From the NCBI GenBank assembly GCA_032622095.1, contig CP136063.1, positions 208,803,934 to 208,867,933 of the forward strand: a stretch of DNA of 64,000 nucleotides, in the 5' to 3' direction. Made by a program: the position numbers and the translations under genes. Positions 44,732-55,595 of the stretch are shown one piece after another. This DNA is from Siphonodentalium dalli. Taxonomy: Eukaryota > Mollusca > Scaphopoda > Gadilida > Siphonodentaliidae. The notes beneath the pieces were generated by a model, which saw only the letters and a program-made list of their open reading frames with translations, had not been told where the DNA came from and did not search any database. Positions within the stretch are counted from its first letter, which is position 1. Each line of letters begins with the position of its first letter.

Positions 44732-47086
44732 TCAAACGAAGATTTCTTCATCTTGTCTTGGGACGACGGGTTCCATCTCCAATGCAACTTCAACTTGTCC
44801 ATCACCAATTTTGTGAAAATCCGTGGCACTTCTTTTGTGCAGGAGAAGTTTACCGAGTGAATTCACTAGATTAATCCAAAAAATGTCCTGTTCATAATGC
44901 ACAGGTGACCAGACTAATCTAGTCTTTGTGCTGTACATATATCGAAGCACGGGACTCAGGTCACCCTCTGGCACGTTCTCCAAAAATATCATTATCACAG
45001 GTTTCTTCTTAATCCACGTGTAAGTGACCTCTAACTTGGACCAAGTGCTCGTAAGAAAACTTTTGCTGACTGCTGCAACTGTCGCACAAGTAGAGTTAAC
45101 TCCCCTGACTATTTCTTCGTCAATTTCGCCGGGAATTCGAAAATCTTTATCATTTATATACAACACATCGTCCTCCGTGTTAAGCAGATTCTTCAGTTTT
45201 GAATTAAGAACAGGGTAAATATCTCCAAGAACAACTCCTTTGTCTTGATGTCCATAAACGAGAAATATACGGTCGTTAACTAGTTCCCTGCCATGCCTAT
45301 GTCGACAGAAGCGCCATCTGACATAAAGTTTAATGAGGTGAGCTCGTTTTCTATAGCAAAACGCTGCTGCGATGGAAATACTAATTAAACCTGAAACCGC
45401 TGGTATTACGATGGATAGTATCCTCATTAAGCACTGACGATCCAAGTCACTTAAGTCTAGTTCACCCAGGAATACGACTTTGTCATCGAAATCACAAGAT
45501 AGATTATCGTAGTCAACAATAGCACTTCTGATGTCATGCACAACCTCCACTGCGTCTTTAGTTTCACACGCGCAACGGTTAATAGTGTTGCTAAAATTGA
45601 CGAAGGGAGTAATAATTCGCAACGCTTGTGTTATAATGTCCTTTCTGGTGGAAACTGGAATTGACAACAACATGTTGCCGGATAAATCAAGGTAGCGCAA
45701 ATTCGGTACATCGTTGAAGTTGAGATCGAATACACCGAGTCTGTTGTTCGCCAATTCAACAATTTCCAACTTCCTATTGTTCATGAATATTTCTCTGGGA
45801 ATATGTGTGAGATTATTATTACTGAATTCAACGTACTTGAGTTCTGTGTTGTACGTCAGCAAGTATTGAAGGGTGCTTGATTGACAGTCGCGCAGATTGT
45901 TATGGCCTAGTAATAATCTTTTTAGTTTAGGTAGGTGTCGAAGACTCGCGTTGGAAATGAAGCCAATTTGATTTTCTCGCAAATCAAGCTCCTCAAGCCC
46001 CTCTACTCCTATAACTATAAAATTGTAGCCCTTATATCCTCCTCGTTTGAATGAGACTGACTTTAGAGAGTTGTTGCTTCTTACACACCAGACGTGATTC
46101 GTGAGAGAACTCATTTCAGCGCACAACGGCCGAGTTGAAACAACCCCATCAAACGTTAAACGTGTTAACCGAGGCGGAACAACATCAAAATGGCGGGGGT
46201 GGAGTTCACACTCCATACCGTACTCCATTGTGTGTAAATCTCGGGTGCACTCGTCGGCATACGGTGTTATGGCGAAAACAGAAAGTTCTTGGATTTTTAT
46301 GCCATCAATTCTAAGTTCTCTCACATTCGGTATAATCTCGTGTAGAAAAAGATATCTGCTAGATTTGTGAAGTACGTGGCTGTATGAAATGTTCAGAACC
46401 TCAACTGATTCAAACTTCGAATCCTGTATTGTCGATTCGAATATGATGCTGCCTGCCCATGATATGTCGACGATCTTTGGTCGTAAAGCTGACAGAGCTG
46501 AGATAAACGGTTGATCAACCACAGCCACGTGCATAGGATGCTGATAAAAATTAGTCCTCGACATATTGAGATACTCCAAAACAACATCAGCTCGAATTAG
46601 ATCATTGAAAACAGAACCCATATCCGCCAAGTTTATCCATTCATTACCGCTCAGGTCTAAGGACTTCAGTTCTGGTAAATGTGAGAATGTTCCGGGAAGA
46701 AATGGATAATATCCTCGCGCAGATTTAATGCGAAGTTTCCTCACGTTCCTCAACCCACTGAACGCCGACGGACCGATTGAGAGCATATCACATATGAGGT
46801 CAAATTCTTTTATCTCGTCCCATCCTTCTCCAGTTAAATTTCCACCGTAAAACACTTCACGTTGATTGGAGTATCTAAAATATTTCGTTCTTATAGGCAA
46901 ATCTAGCGGAAATTCCGAACATGACACGTAAATTTCACCCTTCTTCTCTGAACAATTGCAACGTATTGGACATGATATAACACCCGATGTTTTATACGAA
47001 CATTCCATCAACGCACAAACATATATAAATGTCCACAGAACACCCATTCGGTCCGAACACGGTACGGACAGATCATTTAATTTCAT
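44732..47086 (-). CDS. Toll-like receptor-type LRR-TM-TIR protein, copy 3
   Basis: A single 784-residue frame with the same domain order as copy 1: start at Met1 or Met14, signal peptide, LRR N-cap (cysteine present at 43), LRRs at about 110-480, LRR C-cap with Cys504/506/531/552, membrane helix at about 554-578, and TIR domain at about 604-750. The stop after EEIFV is intact. Residues 1-245 agree with copy 1 where copy 2 differs. From about 257 to 485 it agrees mostly with copy 2 where copy 1 differs. The last 70 residues are its own, with changes such as VHYEQ, ATDFHKIGDG and MEPVVPRQ. With the most intact cap and stop it is the best candidate for a functional copy. Confidence 0.92.
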   Translation of the reverse strand: MKLNDLSVPCSDRMGVLWTFIYVCALMECSYKTSGVISCPIRCNCSEKKGEIYVSCSEFPLDLPIRTKYFRYSNQREVFYGGNLTGEGWDEIKEFDLICDMLSIGPSAFSGLRNVRKLRIKSARGYYPFLPGTFSHLPELKSLDLSGNEWINLADMGSVFNDLIRADVVLEYLNMSRTNFYQHPMHVAVVDQPFISALSALRPKIVDISWAGSIIFESTIQDSKFESVEVLNISYSHVLHKSSRYLFLHEIIPNVRELRIDGIKIQELSVFAITPYADECTRDLHTMEYGMECELHPRHFDVVPPRLTRLTFDGVVSTRPLCAEMSSLTNHVWCVRSNNSLKSVSFKRGGYKGYNFIVIGVEGLEELDLRENQIGFISNASLRHLPKLKRLLLGHNNLRDCQSSTLQYLLTYNTELKYVEFSNNNLTHIPREIFMNNRKLEIVELANNRLGVFDLNFNDVPNLRYLDLSGNMLLSIPVSTRKDIITQALRIITPFVNFSNTINRCACETKDAVEVVHDIRSAIVDYDNLSCDFDDKVVFLGELDLSDLDRQCLMRILSIVIPAVSGLISISIAAAFCYRKRAHLIKLYVRWRFCRHRHGRELVNDRIFLVYGHQDKGVVLGDIYPVLNSKLKNLLNTEDDVLYINDKDFRIPGEIDEEIVRGVNSTCATVAAVSKSFLTSTWSKLEVTYTWIKKKPVIMIFLENVPEGDLSPVLRYMYSTKTRLVWSPVHYEQDIFWINLVNSLGKLLLHKRSATDFHKIGDGQVEVALEMEPVVPRQDEEIFV

Positions 47087-47087
47087 T

Positions 47088-47156
47088 CTATATGAGCTGA
47101 ATTAACTGACTGAATGGGAGTTTATTAGTTTTGATAATGACTATATATATATATAG
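47088..47156 (-). promoter_or_regulatory. Possible TATA-type core promoter of LRR-TIR copy 3
   Basis: The segment equivalent to 16133-16171, with the TATATA run lengthened by eight bases of AT repeat, which changes the spacing to the initiator-like TCAGTC. Confidence 0.3.
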
Positions 47157-47669
47157 CTGTTGATGATTATCAAGCATCACGTGTTGCTTTCACTTCTATA
47201 CAAAAGACATTTTATTCGTAATATCCGGGTTCTGGGTGCATGCCGTTATTAATTATTCAACTTGCTGTGGGACACTAGGAAATTACTATAATTGCTTGCG
47301 TTCTATATACCAGATGAAAGCTAATACCTAGCATAGTCCATGCATCGTAGATTTAATGATAAGATGTTCTTTTTCCAAAAAAACAACAACACAGTTGTAT
47401 TGGTATTTTCAATCGCAAAATATATGTATGTAATAAAAGAACCGATAAAGAGAGTTTATACTCCCCTTGCCCATTAATGGAGAACATTAACCCTTTCTAT
47501 TTAAATGGATTCTCACACTCAGTTATAAAAAGTACTACATTTGTATAGCTGGCAAAGGCTCCCGAAATTCAGCATCGGAGGTTTCTGCGGCCCGTTTGTG
47601 CACTTCGCGCACATTTTGAACGTTTATTCTGTTTGATTTAACAAACAAAAAATCATTATTTAATTTTAA

Positions 47670-48754
47670 CCCTTTGAACCCGTAACACCGATATTTAGGT
47701 GCAAACGAACCGTGACTATATCCCGTAACACCGATATTTCGGTGCAGCGACGACATGATTCGGTAGCAAATTTATATATAGTATAACGAGCGTCAGACCC
47801 ACTGATTTATATTTAAATTGCCCCCACATATGTCAGCGGCGCCCGTGGTGCGTATGGAATGGTTGACCGCTAGTATCGGGTAGAAATATATGCGCATGCG
47901 CATAGCATATAATCTACAAAAACATACGATATTTTAAGCGAACTGCATGTGCCGCTATATTTACGGCATATAATTTCGTGTTCCCCGTGTGTGGACAGAA
48001 CAGACATAATTTAGACACACAATTTCAGTTTAAATTACCCTCGCGTATATTAGCCAGTGTTCTGCTACATATGGGGAAGGGTCTATCGCATATGAAGTTG
48101 ATTTATTCGCGCATGCGCAGACTAGCGCAATGGCAAATAAATGGTTTATAGCGCCCGCTCTCCCGCGGCGAAGCCGCGGAAGCGAAGCGACCAGGGTATA
48201 CGTATGCGAATATGAGATATATACTAATCGACTTTTTCGGCCCAATCTAAAAATAAATTGAAATCACCTAAAATAGGATAATTTATTCATAACTGAAGGG
48301 TCAGCCAGGGTCAGCGGAGTCCAAAATTCTATTGTTGGCAACGGTCGCCATTTTGTATTGATTAATGCCACCTCGAAATGTGTAATTGGGCAAAATGCTC
48401 CAGGGCAAAAATAAAAAACTTTGATCTAGCAACTGTTAGCTATACTTTATCATATGTAGGAACATCATGCTCCTAAAGCCAAATATATTTTCAAAAAGTG
48501 AATGTAAATTGAACAAAAGGTCTGGTTAACAAAAAAAGTTAAATTGCATGAAAAAGTTTTGTTTACATATTTCATAAAATTATTAAAAATATTTACCCCG
48601 AAAGAGGAATCTACCGACCTTGCTGGCCGTTTACATATTATCTTCAATTTTCTAACGGTATTTCCGCCTAAAAAATTGATGAAATATTCTCAAAGTTCAA
48701 GGCCGACAAACGGAAACTTTAAGTTCCGATTGAAAGATCGCAGAGTCATTTTAA
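47670..48754. mobile_element. 1.09-kb insertion at a TTAA site, piggyBac-like left end
   Basis: Unit 1 is continuous here. In unit 3 the site ATTTTAA is repeated on both sides (ends at 47669 and 48754). The left end starts TTAACCCTTTGAACCCG, which resembles piggyBac termini, followed by two copies of CGTAACACCGATATTT. The right end is not an inverted copy, so it may be truncated. A GC-rich hairpin, CCGCGG-CGAAG-CCGCGG, lies at about 48163-48179. No transposase. Confidence 0.5.
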
Positions 48755-48984
48755 GGAAAAAAAATTAATTTTAACCAAAAACATTTTGTTTTAATTAAAA
48801 CTTATTTGGTTTTTAAATAACAATTCAGAAAAAAATACTAACGTCGTTGTAACATCCGCCAGGAACCCTGAGTTTCCACAACAAATTTAGTTTAAATCGG
48901 TCCAGGGGTCTGGGAGAAAAATCGCCGACAGACATACGGACAGAAAGATAGACAGACAGATAGATCGTACTCTTTTATATATTT

Positions 48985-49177
48985 CTAGCTGAAACAGGAG
49001 CCTTTATTCTGCGTCAGAGGGGGCCTATATATTTTATTTAGAATGAGCTACAAGCTCATTTTGTTTTACTTATTTAATTAAATTTGTCTAAATAAAAAAA
49101 AATTAAAAACTAACTCCTTTTTAACCTCCACCGGGGTGCTCCGAGTCACCACACCAAATTTGGTTGAAACCGATCCA
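48985..49177. repeat. Dispersed GCCTTTATTCTGCGTC module, interrupted by a transposon
   Basis: Left part of the module seen whole at 16905-17150. The right part resumes at 51583. Confidence 0.55.
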
Positions 49178-51582
49178 CACACGGCACAATCGTTTCGACG
49201 ATTCTACGACCAATTCCACGATTCTGCGGCTTGACAACCACGGTGCTACGGCAGTTCAACGATTCTGCGGCCTTTTTATACGTGATATTTTATGACAAAC
49301 TTAGATAATGGGGCCTTTTACTGAATTGGGACGATAAAAATGGGCTTCTTCTTGTATGCATTGTGTAGAGTATACTTTGCAGGTCCACCAGGTTGACTCA
49401 CGGAATACATACGAAGATGCGATCAATACATAAAACGAGTCACAATCGGCTCGGTCAAGTCTGGATAATCAGATCGAACCGCGAACCGATCGCAAAAAGT
49501 CGTTTCTTGGGCTACAAGGGGACATTAACAGTGCGAAAATTAACATCCAACGTAAGCTTTGACAAGCATAAATGTATTATTTGTCAAATTCGTACCTCCG
49601 TTGACGCAATATTCGATTAAACTACACACAGAAATGCAGTAACAGTGTCAACTATTTGACAACGCCCCGCTTCGACCATGACAACGACGATTGTGCGACT
49701 CGTTGAACGGTAATTTTCATTTGTATACGACGTATCTGTCACTGCATGATCGGACAGCTTTAGTTATGCGTGTAAGCCCATGTATTCTGCATCAATACAT
49801 GTTTGGAACAGTACCTTCGTTGTACAATGCACATGTCCTGGATTCAATACAGTACTGTGTATTTACTGATCCCCACATGTGAAGGTATAGAGACCAAGTC
49901 ACATAAGAGATTTGTCGCTAAACGAGCATTCTTTAATTTTTTAAACATGACAAAATGCCCGATTTACATGTACCTGAACATTTTCCTTCTTGGTGCACCT
50001 AGCGGCTTTGTAATTTTTGTAAAGTTGACTTGTTCATTCGAAAAAGTCACCACTTACCATACCATAACATGAGTTATTTTAGTCATATTCTGATTGGCAG
50101 GGTAGGCCCTACATATAAAGATGTCCTCGAAAAATTATTGACCGTTTAGTTACTTTTATAAATGTGTTTGTATGAAGGTATTAGTTAAAATTCTTTATGG
50201 TTATCTGAAACTGAAAGTAATTAGCAACACTTTATAAAAAATAAAAATAAAAGGGATGGATGTCAGAAAATTGCAGTAAAAACGTATACTTACATAAAAT
50301 AGTAGAACATTGGGTTGGTTGGTCCCGAAAGTAGCCAAAATAAAAAAATAACCTATAGGGATACGCTGATTTATGACCCCCTACCCCTGATTCGGACGCC
50401 AACTTGCCGGTATATTATTAACATGGGGTGTTTTGTTGCGGTAGTATTTTTAAGTGGGTAAACTGGTGTGTGCATACTTCAAATGAGTTAAGAATTAATA
50501 GGAAATAAATGTCATAGAATTGTAATATCTGGAGGCAAATCTTGACTGAGCGAGGGAATTATATTTTAGATAACTAGATTTTAATCACAAATAAATAAAT
50601 CATTATAGAATATCATTTTCACCGTTTATAGATATATATACCTGGATGTCAAAATATGGAATTATACTCAAAACAAAATATTAAGTTTCATGTGTGGAGT
50701 TAATTTCTAACATGAAGGCGACCATTCCCCACCATCGATACCACAACGCAACTGAGAATAAGACATGTTGGACATAAGAAAATACCGAGGCATTGTGAGT
50801 TGGCTGCTAGTTAGGCGTACTGACAGACGGAAGGAAAGTTGGATAGGCGGAAAATTTAAATCATGTAATGTGTGGTGCACAGATATGGAAATTAAACATG
50901 TATAGTATAGCAATATACGATTCGACATTACTTTATTTTCCACAGCTGGCTCCAAATAAAAGAGTCTTAATCTCGTAGCCTTGAGGTCGTGTGATTCATA
51001 TGCGTATTCATGTCTATAGCGAGCGTGACATTCATTAGAAAACGACTTCTCGTGAGCACAAGTTAATGAAATTTCAATTGCTGGTCTCACAATCGTCGTT
51101 GTCAATTGAGTGCGATGATACCCCCCACAAATATGGACACAGCGCCATCAATCACAGAACTGAGGTTAACATCAGTTGTGAAAAATCAACCAAAGACGTA
51201 TGGCTATGTTATTATTTGGTTTCCACTCAATTTTATAGGACATTATATATATTTTCTCAACCCTAAAGACGAATTTCACACAGTGATGTGTGTAAATCCA
51301 AAACAACTGGTCTATTTGTGTCAAAGATTATGTATTGTTGTGCTAACTGTCTAGTGCTGAACTCTCTACCGATTATCGAATCGAAGATCGCCGTACCTAA
51401 TAGAAATATAATATGTGGTACATAACTGTCTATATTTCTGGAATTATTCATTTCTTAATGTTTTGTTCGTGTTTATCGCATCAGCCTGGTCGCAGAATCG
51501 TTAAATTGCCGCAGCACCGTGGTTGTCAAGCCGCAGAATCGTGGAATTGGTCGTAGAATCGTCGAAACGATTGTGCCGTGTG
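49178..51582. mobile_element. 2.4-kb non-autonomous TIR transposon, new family candidate
   Basis: Terminal inverted repeats of about 95 bp (49178-49272 and 51488-51582) begin CACACGGCACAATCG and differ at only a few positions. They are flanked by a 5-bp duplication ATCCA (49173-49177, 51583-51587). Unit 1 at about 17096 holds the empty site. The TIRs contain repeated CGATTCTACG/CGATTCTGCG motifs. Interior frames, the longest 132 residues at 50707-51105, match nothing I know. The CAC start and 5-bp duplication recall Transib, but the assignment is open. Confidence 0.9.
49273..51487. other. Interior of the 2.4-kb transposon, no recognisable gene
   Basis: Several short frames on both strands (49393-49620, 49803-50072, 50707-51105, 51066-51266). 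None shows a DDE/D transposase motif, zinc finger or other domain. The base composition changes along the segment, suggesting captured or decayed sequence. Confidence 0.5.
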
Positions 51583-51771
51583 ATCCAGGAGCCTGGGAGA
51601 AACATCTGAACAGACAAACAGATCCTACTCTATGTATTTCAAATTAATGAGGGACGGACTCAGTATGAGTGTTCATTGCTTCAAATATGCTTGCTTCGGT
51701 GAGCGTGAACAAATTGTCATCTCTTATCTAAATGTCCATGTATCGATCATAATGGCGCACTGAGATGTCCC

Positions 51772-51900
51772 TCAACTCAAACCAAGCTTGAAAATCGGTC
51801 CCGAGTTTCTCCTATGTCGGGGTTCGAACCCGCGCCAAACTCGTCTTGCCCAAACTGTGATGATCTTATCCACGACCTAACCACCTCGGTGGTTTCACAG
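51772..51900 (-). mobile_element. tRNA-derived SINE-like repeat, unit 3 copy
   Basis: Same A-box and B-box arrangement as 17280-17413. Confidence 0.5.
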
Positions 51901-52192
51901 ATAGTTTGGAATCGCACCAGTCTGAACATGGGTTCGAACATTGACATATGATCATACGCAAGCGTAATTAACGAACCAAAGCTAAAACAACCACATAGAG
52001 GTTTCTGCATGTAGCGTTTAAAACAATTCTTGTCAAAATCACTTTATAGATTCCAACCAAATAAGATTCACATGCATAAGGCTTATGTTTGGTGGAGTAA
52101 TTATAAATAGTTACGTGCGCTCGCGCAACAGTATGGCGATCAGTCAGATTCGTAGGTACGTACGTTGGTGTCACCCTACCGATTTCACTCTA

Positions 52193-52294
52193 TGACGTCA
52201 CCCTTACGCAGTACATGCAGGCGACGTTACGGAGTAGATTATAGAGTTGACGCCCTTGGCACTGACTTCCGTTACTAGCTCGTTGCTATATAAA
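52193..52294 (+). promoter_or_regulatory. Candidate promoter, unit 3 copy: CRE and TATA
   Basis: TGACGTCA at 52193-52200 and TATATAAA at 52287-52294, with spacing equal to that in unit 1. Confidence 0.35.
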
Positions 52295-52818
52295 CAAACC
52301 AGCGATGTGGCTTTTGTCGAAAATTGACAGTCAATACATTCGCTCTGTATACGTATGTAGTTTCAGAAAATACAAAACACCACAACGTTATACCCCACCA
52401 ATGTCAGTGTCTCGATATCATTTGACCAAATTTCTTGACATGAAACCGCGACAGACACGGCGTGAAATACATCGCATTGAGTAAACAATTTCCCATTGTT
52501 TCAATTCAACTTCAAGATCGCTGTAAAATCAAAAGCGCAATTTGTAGGTGGTAAACATCTGAAAAAGACATCAGGTACATGCAGAAACTAATTGTTGTGC
52601 ATATTTATTTCTATTTGAGGTGGCAATTTTTCATGTTTATCAGTATTTTTAACGATAAGAGCGATGGTAATTGGGGGACTATATTTTATCTAGCGCATTA
52701 AATTTAAAATAAAAAGTCGTGAATTGGCTGAGTGTTTTCTATGGCCGCACATTTCGTTGATAATTACGAGCCATTTGTTTGTCTAAATAACATTTTTAAG
52801 TTCGAAGAGCATTAGAAT

Positions 52819-52980
52819 GGGGATAACAGTGTGGTGTTTTGTGATTTCGGAAAGGTACATGGCGAATATACTGTGGCAAATACCCGTTAATGGGCTCCGG
52901 CTCCGCTCATTAACTAAATTTGCCACAGTATATTCGCCATGTACCTTTCCGAAATCACAAAACACCACACTGTTATCCCC
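52819..52980. repeat. 63-bp perfect inverted repeat, unit 3 copy
   Basis: Both arms are still exact complements. The nested 10-bp stem has one change (GCCCATTAAC to GCTCATTAAC) that would still pair as G-U in RNA. Confidence 0.85.
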
Positions 52981-53249
52981 TAAATAAAATTATTGAAGAT
53001 TGTAATTGTCTTTTTTTCCTAACATTAAATTAAATTAAATAAATTAAGTAAAATACAGTGAAATTATTTTTTTAATTATTTGTTATTACATTTTTGCGCA
53101 CGTTGGCATCGCTCTGAGTGCATTCTAGTTTATATATGTTGTCGAGAGTGCATGGAACTGAAACTAACCATTATAGGACCTATTACTTGGCGTGCTGGGG
53201 AGCTCTCTGCTTCAGCTACTCAGCATGTTCATTTCATTCATATATAACA

Positions 53250-53827
53250 CTAGCAGGTGGAACCGACTTCGCCCGGGCTGTTTCCCCTCTCCTTTTCGGC
53301 GAATTGCGCGATTTGACCTTGAATTGTCCATTTTGAAAGTCAAGGCCAGGTTGGGTCCGATTTGACCCGTCCAAAACACTGCCCGGACAAAAGTACCCGT
53401 CGAAATCCATCCGGTTTACCCGATTTTACATCGAATTGATCATTTTGAAGGTCAAGGCCAGGTCGGGGTCACGACTCGACCCGTCCAAAACACCCAGTGG
53501 ACAAAAGTAACCCTATGAAATTTCGTCGAAATCCCATCAAAATTCGCGATTTGACCTTGAATTGACCCGGGCAAACGAATAAGCTTACGACACTCCCCAT
53601 ACGAAAGTATCCCCAGACAATAATTTTCATCGAAATCCTGTGATACTCGGGCGTTTGACCTTGAAATGACCCGATTTCAAGGTCAATGTCACGTCGCACG
53701 GGCAAATTAATGGGCCCATGTCAGTCCCCGGTCAGTACCCCCACATACCAAGTTTCATCGAAATCGGCTCGGCCGTTTTCGAGTCCATCGCGAACACACA
53801 CACAGATCTCCCAAAATATATAATAGA
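53250..53827 (-). mobile_element. Helitron-like element 1 of a three-unit series
   Basis: CTAG at 53250-53253, inserted at the same A|T as the single element in unit 1. Its start (GCCCGGGCTGTTTCCCCTCT) matches the left half of the unit 1 element. Confidence 0.8.
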
Positions 53828-54978
53828 CTAGCAGATTAGCCCGCCACTGGCGTGCTTGGTCAGAAACATGACAATGTTTTATGTTTTGTTTGTGTTTTTC
53901 AATGAGTTAATATTGGGTTTTTCAATATTTTACCCGATTTGACCTTGAATTGATCATTTTCAAGGTCATGTCGGGGTCACAATATATAATTTGTGGGTAC
54001 CCGTTTGAAGATTAAGACTGACCCGATGAAAAATTCCCCCGTTCCTAGGAACGACAGACATAATAATGTTTCACACAATGCGACGTCGAGGATCCCCGTG
54101 TTTTTACACTTATATATACGAAGTTTGAGCTCACCTAGGGCGGAAAAACTTACCCGATCCGCGTTCTTAGGGACACAACACGCTCCGCGTTCTTGTGAAC
54201 ACAACACGCTCATGTCTATACACGCCCAGACCCAGAAGAAGTATGATTTTTTTTAACCTGCCCGTGGCCATTGAGCAGCCCCTGACAGAGGTTGTCCACC
54301 CTTACGAGATGGTCAATAGTCCCCGCAAAGTTAATCTCGTCGTGAACCCCATCCTCGCAAAGAGCGGACAGTCAATTAATCCCGTCGTGAACGCCATCAC
54401 CAACGCGACGTAATATTGTTTGGTAGCATGTGTTGCGTTCTAAAAATAGGAAATCACTTGTTCCCGTATACGTTTGCGTAAATACGAAATTGTGAGTTTT
54501 GGTTTGTAACCGGGATTTCTGAGAAGCATTATGCCTACAACTACCCCCCCCCTAAGCCCTGACCTAAGTGTAATACCTAAGTGTCATACATACTATAACA
54601 ATGATGTTGTAAGAGTACTATGGCATCCAATAAATCTCCCCGCATAGGAAACCACTCAATGTTCCCGTATATCTCTCTGCAGATGCTAATAACGTTGAAT
54701 GATAAACAGACGCTCTTTATAGCGATGCGTCAAAAACAAACGCTCATTAAATGATCACTTGATTAACCCACGCCGTGCCTTTGCGGTGATTTGGGAGTGG
54801 ATAAAGGGTGCTCAGAGCTTCTCCAAAACGCGACAACTACGGTGTTCGTGGGTTTTTACCCTTAGATGCGAAGTTTGAACTCAATCGAGCCAGCCGTTTT
54901 CGAATCTATAAAGTATATATATATATATTATATATATATATATACGGAAGTCTCAAAATATATAGTATAGAAGATAGA
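53828..54978 (-). mobile_element. Helitron-like element 2 of the series, different body
   Basis: CTAG at 53828-53831 follows directly on the TAATAGA end of element 1. The inner sequence relates to the 3637-4977 element (hairpin CCGCC...GGCG, GAAGCTCTGAGC-type segment, AT microsatellite) rather than to elements 1 and 3. It ends in AGATAGA at 54978. Short frames at 53977-54413 are unsupported. Confidence 0.7.
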
Positions 54979-55595
54979 CTAGCAGGTGGACCCGACTTCG
55001 TCCGGGCTGTTTCCTCTCTGCTTTTCGGCGAATTGCGCGATTTGACCTTGAATTGTCCATTTTGAAGGTCAAGGTCAGGTGGGGTCACGATTTGACCCGT
55101 CCAAAACACTGCCCGGACAAAAGTACCCGTCGAAATCCATCCGGTTTTACCCGATTTGGCCTCGAATTGATCATTTTGAAGGTCAAGGTCAGGTCGGGAT
55201 CACGACTCGACCCGTCCAAAACACTCAGTGGACAAAAGTAACCCCACGTATCAAATTTCGTCGAAATCCCATTAAAATTGGCGATTTGACCTTGAATTGA
55301 CCCGATTTCAAGGTCAAGTCGCACGGGCAAACGAATAGGCTTACGACACTCCCCATACGAAAGTATCCCCAGACACTAATTTTCATCGAAATCCCGTGAT
55401 ACTCAGGCGTTTGACCTTGAAATGACCCAATTTCAAGGTCACGTCGCACGGGCAAATTAACAGGCCCATGCCACTCCACGGCCGAAAGTAACCCCACATA
55501 CCAAGTTTCATCGAAATCGGCCGTTTTCGAGTCCATCGCGAACAGACACACACACAGACAGACATATTTCCCAAATAGATATAATATATAATAGA
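54979..55595 (-). mobile_element. Helitron-like element 3 of the series
   Basis: CTAG at 54979-54982 abuts element 2. Its right half matches the right half of the unit 1 element (ACCCCACGTATCAAATTTCG). It ends in ATAGA at 55595 and is followed by TGTCATC, the right flank of the empty site. Confidence 0.8.

Noticed and set aside
50707-51105. 132-residue frame inside the 2.4-kb transposon as a transposase
   Set aside because: No catalytic DDE/D pattern, zinc finger or conserved block could be seen.
54195-54413. 72-residue frame in Helitron-like element 2
   Set aside because: Short, inside a mobile element, no known domain, and no second copy to compare.
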